Source: Actinomycetota bacterium
GTDB taxonomy: Bacteria > Actinomycetota > CADDZG01 > WHSQ01
Direction of reading: 5' to 3'
NCBI GenBank assembly: GCA_030447315.1
Contig: JAUJPD010000004.1
Span: 119,478-177,629 of the forward strand
DNA length: 58,152 nt
Below the pieces are notes generated by a model, which was not told the DNA's origin, did no database searches, and worked only from the letters and a program-made list of their open reading frames with translations. Numbering within the stretch: position 1 is the stretch's first letter; every line of letters starts with the position of its first letter. This document shows, piece after piece, positions 35,504-43,639 of the stretch. Both the position numbers and the translations under genes were made by a program.

Positions 35504-36409
35504 TCAGACATCGCTGATCGTGCAGGAGACGAGGTCGTAGACCGGGATCGGTGTCGCCGCGGCCGCGCCGCAGGTCAGGCGTTGCCGACTCGACTCCGTC
35601 ACCCGCACCTGGACCTCTGCACGACGATCGGCGCCGATCGAAAAAGCAGCGGCGACGCCGGCAGATGTCGCGGCTGCTCCCATCAGCGATACCGCGTCGA
35701 TGTTCGTCATCGATGCCTCGCGACGAGCGAAGTATTCGGCAGCTTGCACCGGAAAAGGGTGACAACATCGCCCCCGGTAATGATCCAGCGACAGCGTCCC
35801 GTTCGAGTAATCCTCCATGAGTGAAGCCACATCGTCTGCACCCACCCGCCCGTAATACAGGCCATGGGGGAAGCAGACGAGGTTCGCGGCGAAGCGATCT
35901 CCCCCGATGTGAGAGCACTCCCACGCGTTGGCTCCCGGCAGGGCGCAAGCGATCCTGGACACCTGGTTGCCGCGTATGGAACAACAGGCGTCGTGCCGCC
36001 CGTGCGTGCAGACCAAGAAGATCGGATCGCTCCGCTCCATTGCATCAGGGATCGCTGCACCCTGCTGCAATAGACCAAGGTCCACATCGAGGAGGTCATC
36101 GAGGTCGTCTAGCGCCAGGTGGGCCTGATACAGGTCGCAGCCTTCGGTACGGATCAGGTAACAGTGACGCCGGTCGGACGAGAAACGAACCCCTCGGCGG
36201 ATGAGGATGACGCGCACCCCTGCAGCCACGGCACGGTTTCTCAGCTCGCCGGCGAAGGCCTGGGGTAGCCGGCTCTGCGTCAGCGCGTCCCGTCCCCACG
36301 AACCCGGTTGTTCCAGGAGCAGCCATCGACGGACGAACGACGCGGTGCCATAGAGCGGCTCAGCGCGCGCGTCGGACGAATCGGCGCAACGGAACGCGTC
36401 AGTCCTCAA
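35504..36409 (-). CDS. sucrase/ferredoxin-like (thioredoxin-fold) protein
   Basis: A 301-residue protein of the Suc_Fer-like family. The [2Fe-2S]-type signature is CTHGRHDACC (residues 134-143), followed by CSHIGGDRFAANLV at 165-178. A CGAAA-type Cys near the C-terminus is also family-typical. Members of this family are thioredoxin-like ferredoxins of uncertain function. The TTG start at 36409 overlaps the end of the JmjC gene by 11 bases, so the two are probably translationally coupled. Together with the small acidic peptide upstream, it may supply electrons or help fold or protect an oxygenase reaction; that role is inference. Confidence 0.85.
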   Translation of the reverse strand: MRTDAFRCADSSDARAEPLYGTASFVRRWLLLEQPGSWGRDALTQSRLPQAFAGELRNRAVAAGVRVILIRRGVRFSSDRRHCYLIRTEGCDLYQAHLALDDLDDLLDVDLGLLQQGAAIPDAMERSDPIFLVCTHGRHDACCSIRGNQVSRIACALPGANAWECSHIGGDRFAANLVCFPHGLYYGRVGADDVASLMEDYSNGTLSLDHYRGRCCHPFPVQAAEYFARREASMTNIDAVSLMGAAATSAGVAAAFSIGADRRAEVQVRVTESSRQRLTCGAAAATPIPVYDLVSCTISDV

Positions 36410-37559
36410 CCAGGACCTCGAGCAACCCTTCCCGGATCAAGCGTCGTACGAGGATCAACGAGCTTGCGGGTGTCAGAAACTCGTGCAGGTCTCGGACATG
36501 GAAGCGCTTACGAACCGCGATCAGCTCCATGGCCGGGACCGCAGCCACGGGCATCTCGAGCTCTCGATCCGCGAGCAGCACCGTCACGCCCCCATCGTTC
36601 GGCCACAGGAAGCAGGTGGCACCGGGGACGTGGGTCACCGGGGTGTCGGCGTCGATGGCCTCGAGCAACTCGAACTGGCGCAATCGACCGCCCAGGATCG
36701 GCTGCGCGCTCGACATCACACGCCGCGCCACCCGGCGGGTCAACTCGTCCACGTCGACTTTCTCCAACCAACAACGCACCTCTTCCAGCTGCCGGTCCAC
36801 CTCGGCCCGCAGCGCCCCCACATCACGCAGTGCGGCTCCAGGCAGACGTTGCCGGAAAGCGGGCTCCTCTTCCGCGAGGCCGGCCACTCCACGCACCACC
36901 TCGATCGAATCATGCGTGAGGATCCCCACGGTGAGATGGGCCGAGGTGGTTCCTCCGGTGGCGGCCGCGTGGGGGAAGCCGGTCGGGATGTAGAGCGAGG
37001 AGCCGGCTTCGATGTCCCGGTCGATCAGAACCTGTTGATCGTCATCGCGGTCGTAGACGATCCAGTGCTTGGTCCCCGACACCTGCAGAACGAAGACATC
37101 ATGGGTGTCTCGGTGAACGTCGAAACCCCGCGAACCCGGCGGCGTGATGTAGGCGTTCACCTGCAAACGATGACCGAGAGAGATCTCGAGCTCCCTGCAG
37201 AAACCCGCCAGGGGCTTCCAATAACGGTGCAGCGATTCGAGGACGATCGTCGCGCCCTCCATGAAGCGCTGGTACACGGCTGCGGCACTGACCAAGCTCT
37301 CCATCCCCCGCGACGTCTTGGCTGCGGGGGTGGTGTAGCCGGATACCGGCAGGGTTGTCCCATCCCGCACCATCCTGAGGCTGGACGCGTGCAGACCCAA
37401 CGAGGCGATCATGTGATCGAGGTCATCGAGGGAGGCGAGGTCGCTGAAGCCTCTCTCGTCCTCGCTAGACGGCGTCAGCAACAAGGGGGCCCGGCCCCAA
37501 TGGGTGCTGAAGAAGATCCCGACGTCGCCGACGCAACGTTCGAGCGCCGGAACCTGCAC
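36399..37559 (-). CDS. JmjC/cupin-domain Fe(II)/2-oxoglutarate-type oxygenase
   Basis: A 386-residue protein of the Cupin_4/RoxA-like group. The metal facial triad is H149-x-D151 (FDVHRDTHDVFVLQVSGTKH) with H197 in YIPTGFPHAA. The C-terminal third (about 290-386) looks like a winged-helix dimer or substrate domain, as in ribosomal oxygenases. The starting GTG (37559) lies 15 bases behind the acidic peptide ORF. Relatives hydroxylate Arg, His or Asp/Asn side chains in proteins. The context suggests the adjacent peptide is the substrate, which would make this a tailoring enzyme rather than a ribosome oxygenase. Confidence 0.82.
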   Translation of the reverse strand: MQVPALERCVGDVGIFFSTHWGRAPLLLTPSSEDERGFSDLASLDDLDHMIASLGLHASSLRMVRDGTTLPVSGYTTPAAKTSRGMESLVSAAAVYQRFMEGATIVLESLHRYWKPLAGFCRELEISLGHRLQVNAYITPPGSRGFDVHRDTHDVFVLQVSGTKHWIVYDRDDDQQVLIDRDIEAGSSLYIPTGFPHAAATGGTTSAHLTVGILTHDSIEVVRGVAGLAEEEPAFRQRLPGAALRDVGALRAEVDRQLEEVRCWLEKVDVDELTRRVARRVMSSAQPILGGRLRQFELLEAIDADTPVTHVPGATCFLWPNDGGVTVLLADRELEMPVAAVPAMELIAVRKRFHVRDLHEFLTPASSLILVRRLIREGLLEVLVED

Positions 37560-37574
37560 GGGTACTACCGAGGT

Positions 37575-37769
37575 CTAGCTGTCGGTCGAGTCGGCGTCAG
37601 AGTCGGTTCCGTCGGCGTCGGTACCCGAATCGGCGTCCGTCCCGTCGGAATCTTTGGTGTCGGGATCGGTCGCGTCCGGGTCCGCGTGGAGATCGGGGGC
37701 GCCTCCCGCGCCCGCGCGGGTCCAAGTCGTCTTGATGTCTTCGTCGGTTAGGACCTGCGGGTCACCCAT
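37575..37769 (-). CDS. acidic Thr/Asp-repeat peptide, candidate modified-peptide precursor
   Basis: A 64-residue peptide starting at ATG 37769 behind GGGAGGTG with a nine-base spacer, a strong ribosome site. The N-terminal third, including VLTDEDIKTTWTRAGAGG, looks like a leader. The remaining residues are almost only D, T, S, A, G and P, in a repeating T-D-x-D pattern (for example GTDADGTDSDADSTDS at the end). It has no Cys and no signal peptide. The oxygenase starts 15 bases after its stop. I recognise no characterised family. Repeats of this kind could bind cations; Asp residues are known substrates of related hydroxylases. Confidence 0.72.
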   Translation of the reverse strand: MGDPQVLTDEDIKTTWTRAGAGGAPDLHADPDATDPDTKDSDGTDADSGTDADGTDSDADSTDS

Positions 37770-37866
37770 CTAGAAGCACCTCCCTCACTCGGCGTTGAGT
37801 ACCGCAGACTAGCGCGTGCGGCCGCAGAGATCCCTGTTCCTGGGCGAGCCATCTCCGCTCGGCCGA

Positions 37867-38190
37867 TCACGCCCCGCTTGCGAACAGGGGAGCCACGCGG
37901 ATCTCCATCGAGGCCTGGTCGGCATCAAGCGCGTCGTTGGTCCATACGGTCAACGCCTCGTCGTATACATCGACGGGCGTGTCCGTCTCTTCGATCCAAG
38001 CGACCAAGGCGTCGCCCCAGCGTTCCTCCAGCAACGCACTGCGCATCTCTTCGAGGCGGGCGGGGGAGCGGACCGTGACCGCAGGAAGTTGGGCAACGAC
38101 CTGCAACGCCAACACCCGCGACAACACCTCCGCGCTCTCCGCGATGTACACCTTTGGATCCTCCTCGCGCACGACCGCGTACGCGCCCAT
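37867..38190 (-). CDS. hypothetical protein, 107 residues
   Basis: The frame from ATG 38190 (MGAYAVVREEDPKVYIAESAEV...) encodes a compact alpha+beta protein with Val-rich strands (EVLSRVLALQVVAQLPAVTV) and a charged C-terminus; the 43 residues ahead of this start in the longer frame look non-native. It sits between the methyltransferase (22 bases upstream) and the acidic peptide (97 bases downstream). I do not recognise the family. Repeated small proteins of this type occur in Actinobacteria, but I cannot name a function. Confidence 0.6.
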   Translation of the reverse strand: MGAYAVVREEDPKVYIAESAEVLSRVLALQVVAQLPAVTVRSPARLEEMRSALLEERWGDALVAWIEETDTPVDVYDEALTVWTNDALDADQASMEIRVAPLFASGA

Positions 38191-38212
38191 GCGTGGGTTC
38201 AAACAGGATCCT

Positions 38213-39679
38213 TCAGGAACCTTCTGCCTTCGGCAGGAGGAGGTTGTCTGCCGGGTCGGCACCATCGGCGTAACTCTGGAGGCGGGCCTGCCCGACGGGC
38301 GACAGCATCTCGATGGCATCGTCGAAGGTGGACCTGTGCGCAGCGCGTAGAGCCTGGCCCCCTGCGCTGGAATGACCCGGCAGATCGGTGGTGAGGAACA
38401 CGAGACGGTAGTTCTTCATCCCCGACGCCTTCATCACCGAGGCTTTACCCAGCGCCTTCCACAGGGTGTCGGTACGGCGGAGGCCGGCACGCGTGCTCGT
38501 GAACGCGCCCGAGACGTCGAAGAACCAGCGGCGGCCCCGCTTGTCCTTGGCGGAGAAGTTCACCTCGACCCCGCCTCGCATCCGGCGGTCCTCTTCGATG
38601 TCTCTGAAACCACAGTCCTTGAGAACGGCCAGGGCGATCTCCTTGGCCCGCTGGCCCTCTCTGACCGCCCGGCTCTGATACGGCTCGTCCTCCGCGGCTT
38701 GCTTGGGCACGGCGGGTATCGACACACGGCGCCGGGGGCCGCGGCGAACCTGCTCGACCGCGGCGCGCTCGTCGTCGAGCCGCCGGCGAGCCGCGGCAAC
38801 GTAATCAGGATCGGTGTCGTAGCCGACGAAGTGACGCTCGGATCTAACGGCCGCCACCGCGGTCGACCCCGATCCCATGAAGGGATCAACGACCAGATCG
38901 CCCCTGTAGGTGTAGAGCTGGATGAGCCGCTCCGGAAGCTCGACGGGAAAGGGGGCCGGGTGGTTGACCCGGGTTGCGCTTTCGGTGGGTATCTCCCACA
39001 CATCGGTCGTCGCCTCCATGAAGTCGTCTTTGAAGATCGACACCTCCGACGGCAGATCCCGCCGCGCCCTCTCGCGCCGCGCCAGGGCGCGATCGAACCT
39101 GCCCTTGGAAGCCACGATCACCCGCTCGGTCAGGTCGCGCAGCACCGGGTTCGAGGGGCTCTGGAACGATCCCCAAGCGCAGGACCCCGAGGCGCCCTGT
39201 CCCTTGATCCAGATGATCTCGCCCCGCAACAACAGGTGGAGGCGATCCTGAAGGATCGTGGTGACGTCTGCCGCCAAGGATCGATACGGACGACGGCCGA
39301 GGTTGGCGACGTTTATAGCGATGCGGCCACCGGGTTCGAGCTTTCGCACGCACTCGGCGAACACCTCTTCCAGCATGTTCAGGTAGTCGAGGTAGGTCGC
39401 CGGGACATGGCCCTCTCCGAGAGCCTGTTCGTACTCCTTGCCGGCGAAGTAGGGAGGCGATGTCACGACGAGAGCGACGGACGAATCCATCAGCTCGGTC
39501 ATATTGCGGGAGTCGCCCTGGTAGATCTGATCCAACACCCGTACCGGGTTCCTCCGGACGTCGTCCTCGGACGACAACTCGGGCAGCGCGAAACGAGAAT
39601 AGAAAGCACTGGAATCGTGACTCTCTCTGCGGCCGACCCCGAACCCGGAGGTCGAGGTGGGCCGTTTCTTGTGCGCCAA
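38213..39679 (-). CDS. DNA methyltransferase (N4-cytosine or N6-adenine, beta class) with extra C-terminal domain
   Basis: A 488-residue protein from TTG 39679, supported by AAGGAGG just upstream; a longer frame from 39742 is less likely. Catalytic motif IV is TSPPY (residues 73-77) and SAM-binding motif I is DPFMGSGS (265-272), an order of motifs typical of the beta class. The TSPPY form suggests N4-cytosine or N6-adenine exocyclic amine methylation. After the methyltransferase core (about residue 310) comes a region (about 345-455) containing VNFSAKDKRGRRWFFDVSGA and TLWKALGKASVM, which resembles a nuclease-type fold but lacks a complete catalytic motif. A short gene with possible PD-(D/E)XK features is immediately upstream. 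Confidence 0.85.
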   Translation of the reverse strand: MAHKKRPTSTSGFGVGRRESHDSSAFYSRFALPELSSEDDVRRNPVRVLDQIYQGDSRNMTELMDSSVALVVTSPPYFAGKEYEQALGEGHVPATYLDYLNMLEEVFAECVRKLEPGGRIAINVANLGRRPYRSLAADVTTILQDRLHLLLRGEIIWIKGQGASGSCAWGSFQSPSNPVLRDLTERVIVASKGRFDRALARRERARRDLPSEVSIFKDDFMEATTDVWEIPTESATRVNHPAPFPVELPERLIQLYTYRGDLVVDPFMGSGSTAVAAVRSERHFVGYDTDPDYVAAARRRLDDERAAVEQVRRGPRRRVSIPAVPKQAAEDEPYQSRAVREGQRAKEIALAVLKDCGFRDIEEDRRMRGGVEVNFSAKDKRGRRWFFDVSGAFTSTRAGLRRTDTLWKALGKASVMKASGMKNYRLVFLTTDLPGHSSAGGQALRAAHRSTFDDAIEMLSPVGQARLQSYADGADPADNLLLPKAEGS

Positions 39680-39771
39680 GTCCCCTCCTTGTCCCCCCTG
39701 ATCCGGCGCCTGAACCCATCCTAGGCCCGCGCTGGAGATCAAGCTATAGAGGACCTACGACAAAGTCTGGC

Positions 39772-40362
39772 TCATGGATCGCCGATCTCGGGGAGGGCCA
39801 CCCCGGGGAAGGCCGCGGCCTCGACCGAGTCACGGAGCGCCCGCGACCGTTCGATCACCATGAAGAGGTCATCGACCTCGAAGGAACGAGACGTGCTGGC
39901 GGCGGTCCGTAGATCCAGCATGACCTTCCCCTTCTTGAAAGCCTTGTCGCGCCGCTTGCCCCACCGCTCGTAGCGGATGCGCGGTCCCAGCGTCAGCTCC
40001 CACGGCCCGAAGATCAGCCAGCGAGACCCCGGGTAATCGTGGACCAAGAGATAGCCGCCTCCTCCGTTCCACACGATGCGACGGTAGACCGTCTCGTCGA
40101 CGACGAAGATGTCGCTCACGGGGACATCGGGCCACAGAGAGGCCAGTCCCACGGAAGTGGGATTGATCTTCTCCTTGAGGTCGAGCTCGACGCGACCGCC
40201 TTCGTAGTTGAACGAGAAGTCGAGACTGTCGAAATCGGTCGTGCGGTCGATGAGAGCCTCGATCCGGTGATCGGCCCGCAACATCTCTGCCAGGCGAGCC
40301 TCCGCCACGCGCGCGGCCTGGAGGTCGCGATCCCAATCCTCCGGTCTCCTAGACCGAGCCAT
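39772..40362 (-). CDS. hypothetical protein, possible PD-(D/E)XK nuclease
   Basis: A 196-residue protein. The segment FDSLDFSFNYEGGRVELDLK (residues 44-63) fits a beta-hairpin with D48 and the E59-x-D61-x-K63 pattern of PD-(D/E)XK enzymes, and further acidic residues follow. It begins three bases after the stop of the SDR gene and ends 93 bases before the methyltransferase start. The pairing with a methyltransferase suggests a restriction partner. I rate the nuclease call as inference only, because no homology to a known restriction enzyme is recognisable. Confidence 0.6.
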   Translation of the reverse strand: MARSRRPEDWDRDLQAARVAEARLAEMLRADHRIEALIDRTTDFDSLDFSFNYEGGRVELDLKEKINPTSVGLASLWPDVPVSDIFVVDETVYRRIVWNGGGGYLLVHDYPGSRWLIFGPWELTLGPRIRYERWGKRRDKAFKKGKVMLDLRTAASTSRSFEVDDLFMVIERSRALRDSVEAAAFPGVALPEIGDP

Positions 40363-40365
40363 CGC

Positions 40366-41226
40366 TCAACCACCCGCGCCCGGAGACGGGTACTGCCGCT
40401 GAAGGAGCAGATCGAAAACCCGGTCCGGAAGAACGCGCCGCGCGCCCATCAACAACCGGGCTCCCACGGTTACGGGATAGCGGGTGCGGGGCCGCTTCGA
40501 AGAGATCGCCCTCTCGATGACCCTCGCGACGGCCGCCGGGCTGGACGCGCTGTTCGCCAGCTTGCCGTTGTAGGCGCCGTTGATCTTCAGCATCACGCTC
40601 TGATTGAAGAACCCGTAGGGGCCGTCTTCGATCCCCGTGGCCTCGACCGTTCCTATCGCGGTATCTCCGAAGTGAGTCTTGATCAGTCCCGGCTCGATCA
40701 CTATGACGTTGATCCCGAAGGAGGCGGTCTCGAAGCGCAGCGCGTCGCTGAAGGCCTCGACCGCGTGCTTGCTTGCGTGATAGAAACCGCCGCCCGGCAG
40801 GGTGAGCTTTCCTCCCATCGAGCTGATGTTCACGATCTTGCCCCACCCTTGTCGTCGCATGCCGGGGAGCACGAGCTGCGTCAGTGCGACGAGGCCGAAG
40901 AAGTTGGTGTCGAACTGAGCCCGGATATCTTCCAGGGGAGTCGTTTCGATCGCACCGTGGAGGCCGTAGCCGGCGTTGTTGACGAGCACTCCCACCGCGC
41001 CCTCGGCTTCCTCGATCGCAGAGACCGCGGCGACCATGGAGTCCTGGTCCGTGACATCCAGCGCCACCAGATTGCAGCCCCGCTCACCAAGATCCCGTAT
41101 GGAATCGAGGTTACGAGCGCTGGCGTACACCGGCCATCCTTGCTCCGCCAGACGCACGGCGGTGGCGTGACCGATGCCGGAAGAACAGCCTGTGATCAGA
41201 ATGGCACGTGATGTTGGAGCTCCCAT
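40366..41226 (-). CDS. short-chain dehydrogenase/reductase (SDR)
   Basis: A 286-residue classical SDR. The cofactor loop is TGCSSGIGHATA (about residues 12-23), the NNAG motif is LVNNAGYGLHG, and the catalytic triad Ser, Tyr, Lys lies in NISSMGGKLTLPGGGFYHASKHA. The C-terminal region is longer than in FabG types. The substrate is unknown. It is the first gene of a minus-strand run that includes the possible nuclease and the methyltransferase, but no functional link is evident. Confidence 0.88.
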   Translation of the reverse strand: MGAPTSRAILITGCSSGIGHATAVRLAEQGWPVYASARNLDSIRDLGERGCNLVALDVTDQDSMVAAVSAIEEAEGAVGVLVNNAGYGLHGAIETTPLEDIRAQFDTNFFGLVALTQLVLPGMRRQGWGKIVNISSMGGKLTLPGGGFYHASKHAVEAFSDALRFETASFGINVIVIEPGLIKTHFGDTAIGTVEATGIEDGPYGFFNQSVMLKINGAYNGKLANSASSPAAVARVIERAISSKRPRTRYPVTVGARLLMGARRVLPDRVFDLLLQRQYPSPGAGG

Positions 41227-41252
41227 GCTCGGACCCTACCGGCGTCCATCCA

Positions 41253-41363
41253 GTGCCGGTGGCCCTGATCGTGATCTCGGTCGTGGGCTCGATCCTGCTG
41301 TCGGTCCCGATCTGCACGCCTGGAGCGAACCTCCTGGACACGCGCGTGTTCATCAACCCGTAA
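41253..41363 (+). CDS. small membrane protein ORF (36 residues)
   Basis: A short frame from GTG 41253 encodes a hydrophobic stretch, VALIVISVVGSILLSVPICT, followed by a short tail ending at TAA 41361. It has one predicted transmembrane helix and no clear ribosome site. It could be a real small membrane protein or the tail of a lost gene; I cannot decide. Confidence 0.28.
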   Translation: MPVALIVISVVGSILLSVPICTPGANLLDTRVFINP

Positions 41364-41429
41364 TGGAGATCGGGAAGCAGGCATCACCGGCCACGGTTGG
41401 AACGGATAGGACTAGAAGAGGAGAGCGCC

Positions 41430-42335
41430 ATGGAGAAAGCCACATTCGCGGCAGGCTGTTTCTGGGGAGTCGAATCTGACTTCCGGCGCATCGACGGCGT
41501 CACCGCCACCCAGGTCGGGTACACCGGTGGTCACGTGCCGGGCCCGAGCTACCAGCAGGTGTGCCGACACAAGACCGGACACGCCGAGGCGGTGGAGGTC
41601 GAGTTCGACCCAGCGGTCATCTCCTACGACGACCTGCTTCGTCACTTCTGGAAGATGCACAACCCCACGAGCCGGAACCGGCAGGGATGGAACTTCGGTA
41701 ATCAGTACCGGAGCGCGATCTTCTTCCACAACGACGAGCAGCGAGCTGCTGCCGAGCGCTCGCGCGACGCAGAGCAGGCGGATCGCAGGCGAAAGATCGC
41801 AACCGAGATCTCGCCCGCGGCCGAGTTCTACCGAGCCGAGGAATACCACCAGCAGTACCACGAGAAGGGGGGCAGGGCGACCTGCAACCCCGCTCTTCGA
41901 GGCGCTGCGGAGCCGCAAGAGGTGACCCACGAGCCCGAGACCGCCCTCGGCCGGGTGACCAAGACCGAGGCGGAATGGCGGGAGGAGCTGAGTCCGGAGC
42001 AGTACAAGATCCTTCGGCGCAAGGGGACCGAGCGACCCTTCACCGGCAAGTACGTCGACAACCACGACGACGGCAGTTACCGCTGCGCCGGATGCCACAC
42101 CGTGCTCTTCACCTCCGATACGAAGTTCGACTCCGGCACGGGGTGGCCCAGCTTCAGCGATCCCGCCGCCGACAACATCGAGCTCCACACCGACAGGAAG
42201 CTCGGGATGCGCCGCACGGAGGTCACCTGCAAGAGTTGCGGGGGCCATCTCGGTCACGTCTTCAACGACGGGCCGCGGCCCTCGGGAAAGCGTTACTGCA
42301 TCAACTCCTGCGCCTTGGAGTTCGAGGCCAGCTGA
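41430..42335 (+). CDS. msrAB: bifunctional methionine sulfoxide reductase MsrA-MsrB
   Basis: A 301-residue fusion. The ATG 41430 is chosen because GAGGAG precedes it and the protein begins with [13 protein letters not shown]. MsrA domain (residues 1 to about 155): catalytic C10 in GCFWG. MsrB domain (about 170-300): zinc-binding cysteines in YRCAGC and CKSCGG, and the catalytic Cys in RYCINS (C290). It reduces both R- and S-methionine sulfoxides, repairing oxidised proteins. The domain order A then B is common in bacteria. It lies near the cupin and SDR genes without operon evidence. Confidence 0.93.
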   Translation: MEKATFAAGCFWGVESDFRRIDGVTATQVGYTGGHVPGPSYQQVCRHKTGHAEAVEVEFDPAVISYDDLLRHFWKMHNPTSRNRQGWNFGNQYRSAIFFHNDEQRAAAERSRDAEQADRRRKIATEISPAAEFYRAEEYHQQYHEKGGRATCNPALRGAAEPQEVTHEPETALGRVTKTEAEWREELSPEQYKILRRKGTERPFTGKYVDNHDDGSYRCAGCHTVLFTSDTKFDSGTGWPSFSDPAADNIELHTDRKLGMRRTEVTCKSCGGHLGHVFNDGPRPSGKRYCINSCALEFEAS

Positions 42336-42421
42336 CGAGATAACGAGGCCGGGGTAGCGTCGGTCCCCCGGCTTGCGGTTGGTCCTCAAGCCTGCCTACG
42401 GACTTTTCGAAGGAGGATGCC

Positions 42422-42847
42422 TTGAGCGACAGCGCTAGCTATTTCGCCACCGACACTGGTTCCCAGGGACCGGGGCGAGGCAACTGGATCGCCTGGGGCG
42501 AGCTGGCCCCCATCGAGATCCTGGAGGGTCTTCGGTTCCAGCCCGTGCTCGGGGATCGGCTGATGGTCAACTTCGTCCGATTCGAGCCCAACACCGTCGC
42601 CCCCGTGCACTGGCACGAAGAGGAACAGATCACCTTCGTTATCGATGGTGAGATCGAGTTCGAGGTTGCGGGAGAGAAGAGGCTCCTGAAGCGAGGCGAC
42701 TCGGTCGTCATCCCTCCCAATGTCCCGCACGGAGCCCGTTCACTGGAGGGCACATGTCTCGAGGTCGACGCCTTCCATCCGCCGCGGCGGGGCCTGCTGG
42801 AAGCCATGGGCGTAGATAGACCGGCGACCGGCGGCAACGAGGCCTGA
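42422..42847 (+). CDS. small cupin protein
   Basis: A 141-residue cupin beginning at TTG 42422 behind AAGGAGGATGCC. Metal ligands are in the two cupin motifs: PVHWHEEEQITFVIDGEIEF (about residues 60-80) and PPNVPHGARSLE (about 100-112). The function could be a mono-cupin dioxygenase or sensor. It is followed by the SDR after only three bases, so the two are probably co-transcribed and act on related small molecules. Confidence 0.85.
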   Translation: MSDSASYFATDTGSQGPGRGNWIAWGELAPIEILEGLRFQPVLGDRLMVNFVRFEPNTVAPVHWHEEEQITFVIDGEIEFEVAGEKRLLKRGDSVVIPPNVPHGARSLEGTCLEVDAFHPPRRGLLEAMGVDRPATGGNEA

Positions 42848-42850
42848 TCC

Positions 42851-43633
42851 ATGGATCTCGGCCTGGAAGGGCGAAAAGCCGTTGTCACCGGTGGCTCCAA
42901 GGGCCTCGGCAGAGCCATCGCAGGTGAGTTGGCGGCGGAGGGATGTGACGTGGCCATCTGTGCGCGCGACCGAGCAGAGGTGCAACAAGCGGGGGCTGAG
43001 TTAGAGCAACAAGGCACAACCGTGTTCGCCGAGACGGCCGACGTAACCGACCCGGAGCAGGTGCAGCGCTTCATCGACGAGGCCGCCGCCGCGCTCGGCG
43101 GGATCGACATCCTGGTCAACAACGCAGGAAGAGCTCATCCAGGTACCTTCGAGACCCTGACCGACGAGGATTGGAAAGCCGACCTCGACGTCAAGCTGTT
43201 CTCGATGATCCGATGCTCGCGTGCGGCGCTTCCCCACCTGCGCGCTCGGGGAGGTGGCCGCATCATCAACATCAATGCCGTACAAGCCAGGTCGCCGGAT
43301 CCGAAGTTCTTCGCGACCTCCACGGACCGCGCCGCGTGTCTCGCCTTCACCAAGACGCTGTCGCTCGAGTTGGCATCCGACAACATCCTGGTCAACGGGA
43401 TCAACGTCGGCTTCGTCGTGACGCCGCAGTGGAAGAACATCCACCAGCGGCGAGCCCCGCACCTGCCGGAAGAAGAGTTCTTCGCCGACCTGGCCGCGGC
43501 CGAGGTGCCATTGGGCCGTTTCGGGCGCCCGGAGGAGGTTGCCGCCGCGGTCGCCTTCCTTGCCGGCGATCGCGCCGCCTACATCACCGGAGCCAGCCTC
43601 GACGTCGCCGGAGGCATGGGTCGTTACCTCTGA
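42851..43633 (+). CDS. SDR-family protein with degenerate active site
   Basis: A 260-residue SDR with an intact NAD(P)-binding loop (TGGSKGLGRAIA, residues 13-24) and NNAG motif (LVNNAGRAH). The catalytic Ser, Tyr and Lys positions read Ala143 (in IININAVQA), Thr156 and Arg160 (in FATSTDRAACLAF). The C-terminal ITGASLDVAGGMGRYL is classical. Without the triad it is unlikely to be a standard dehydrogenase; a binding, sensory or altered-chemistry role is possible. It follows the cupin gene by three bases and is convergent with the PBP gene, with six bases between stops. Confidence 0.85.
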   Translation: MDLGLEGRKAVVTGGSKGLGRAIAGELAAEGCDVAICARDRAEVQQAGAELEQQGTTVFAETADVTDPEQVQRFIDEAAAALGGIDILVNNAGRAHPGTFETLTDEDWKADLDVKLFSMIRCSRAALPHLRARGGGRIININAVQARSPDPKFFATSTDRAACLAFTKTLSLELASDNILVNGINVGFVVTPQWKNIHQRRAPHLPEEEFFADLAAAEVPLGRFGRPEEVAAAVAFLAGDRAAYITGASLDVAGGMGRYL

Positions 43634-43639
43634 GTCAGC

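Noticed and set aside
36483-37751. Plus-strand open frame opposite the oxygenase
   Set aside because: Antisense shadow; Arg/His-rich with no domain, while the minus strand holds the cupin metal triad.
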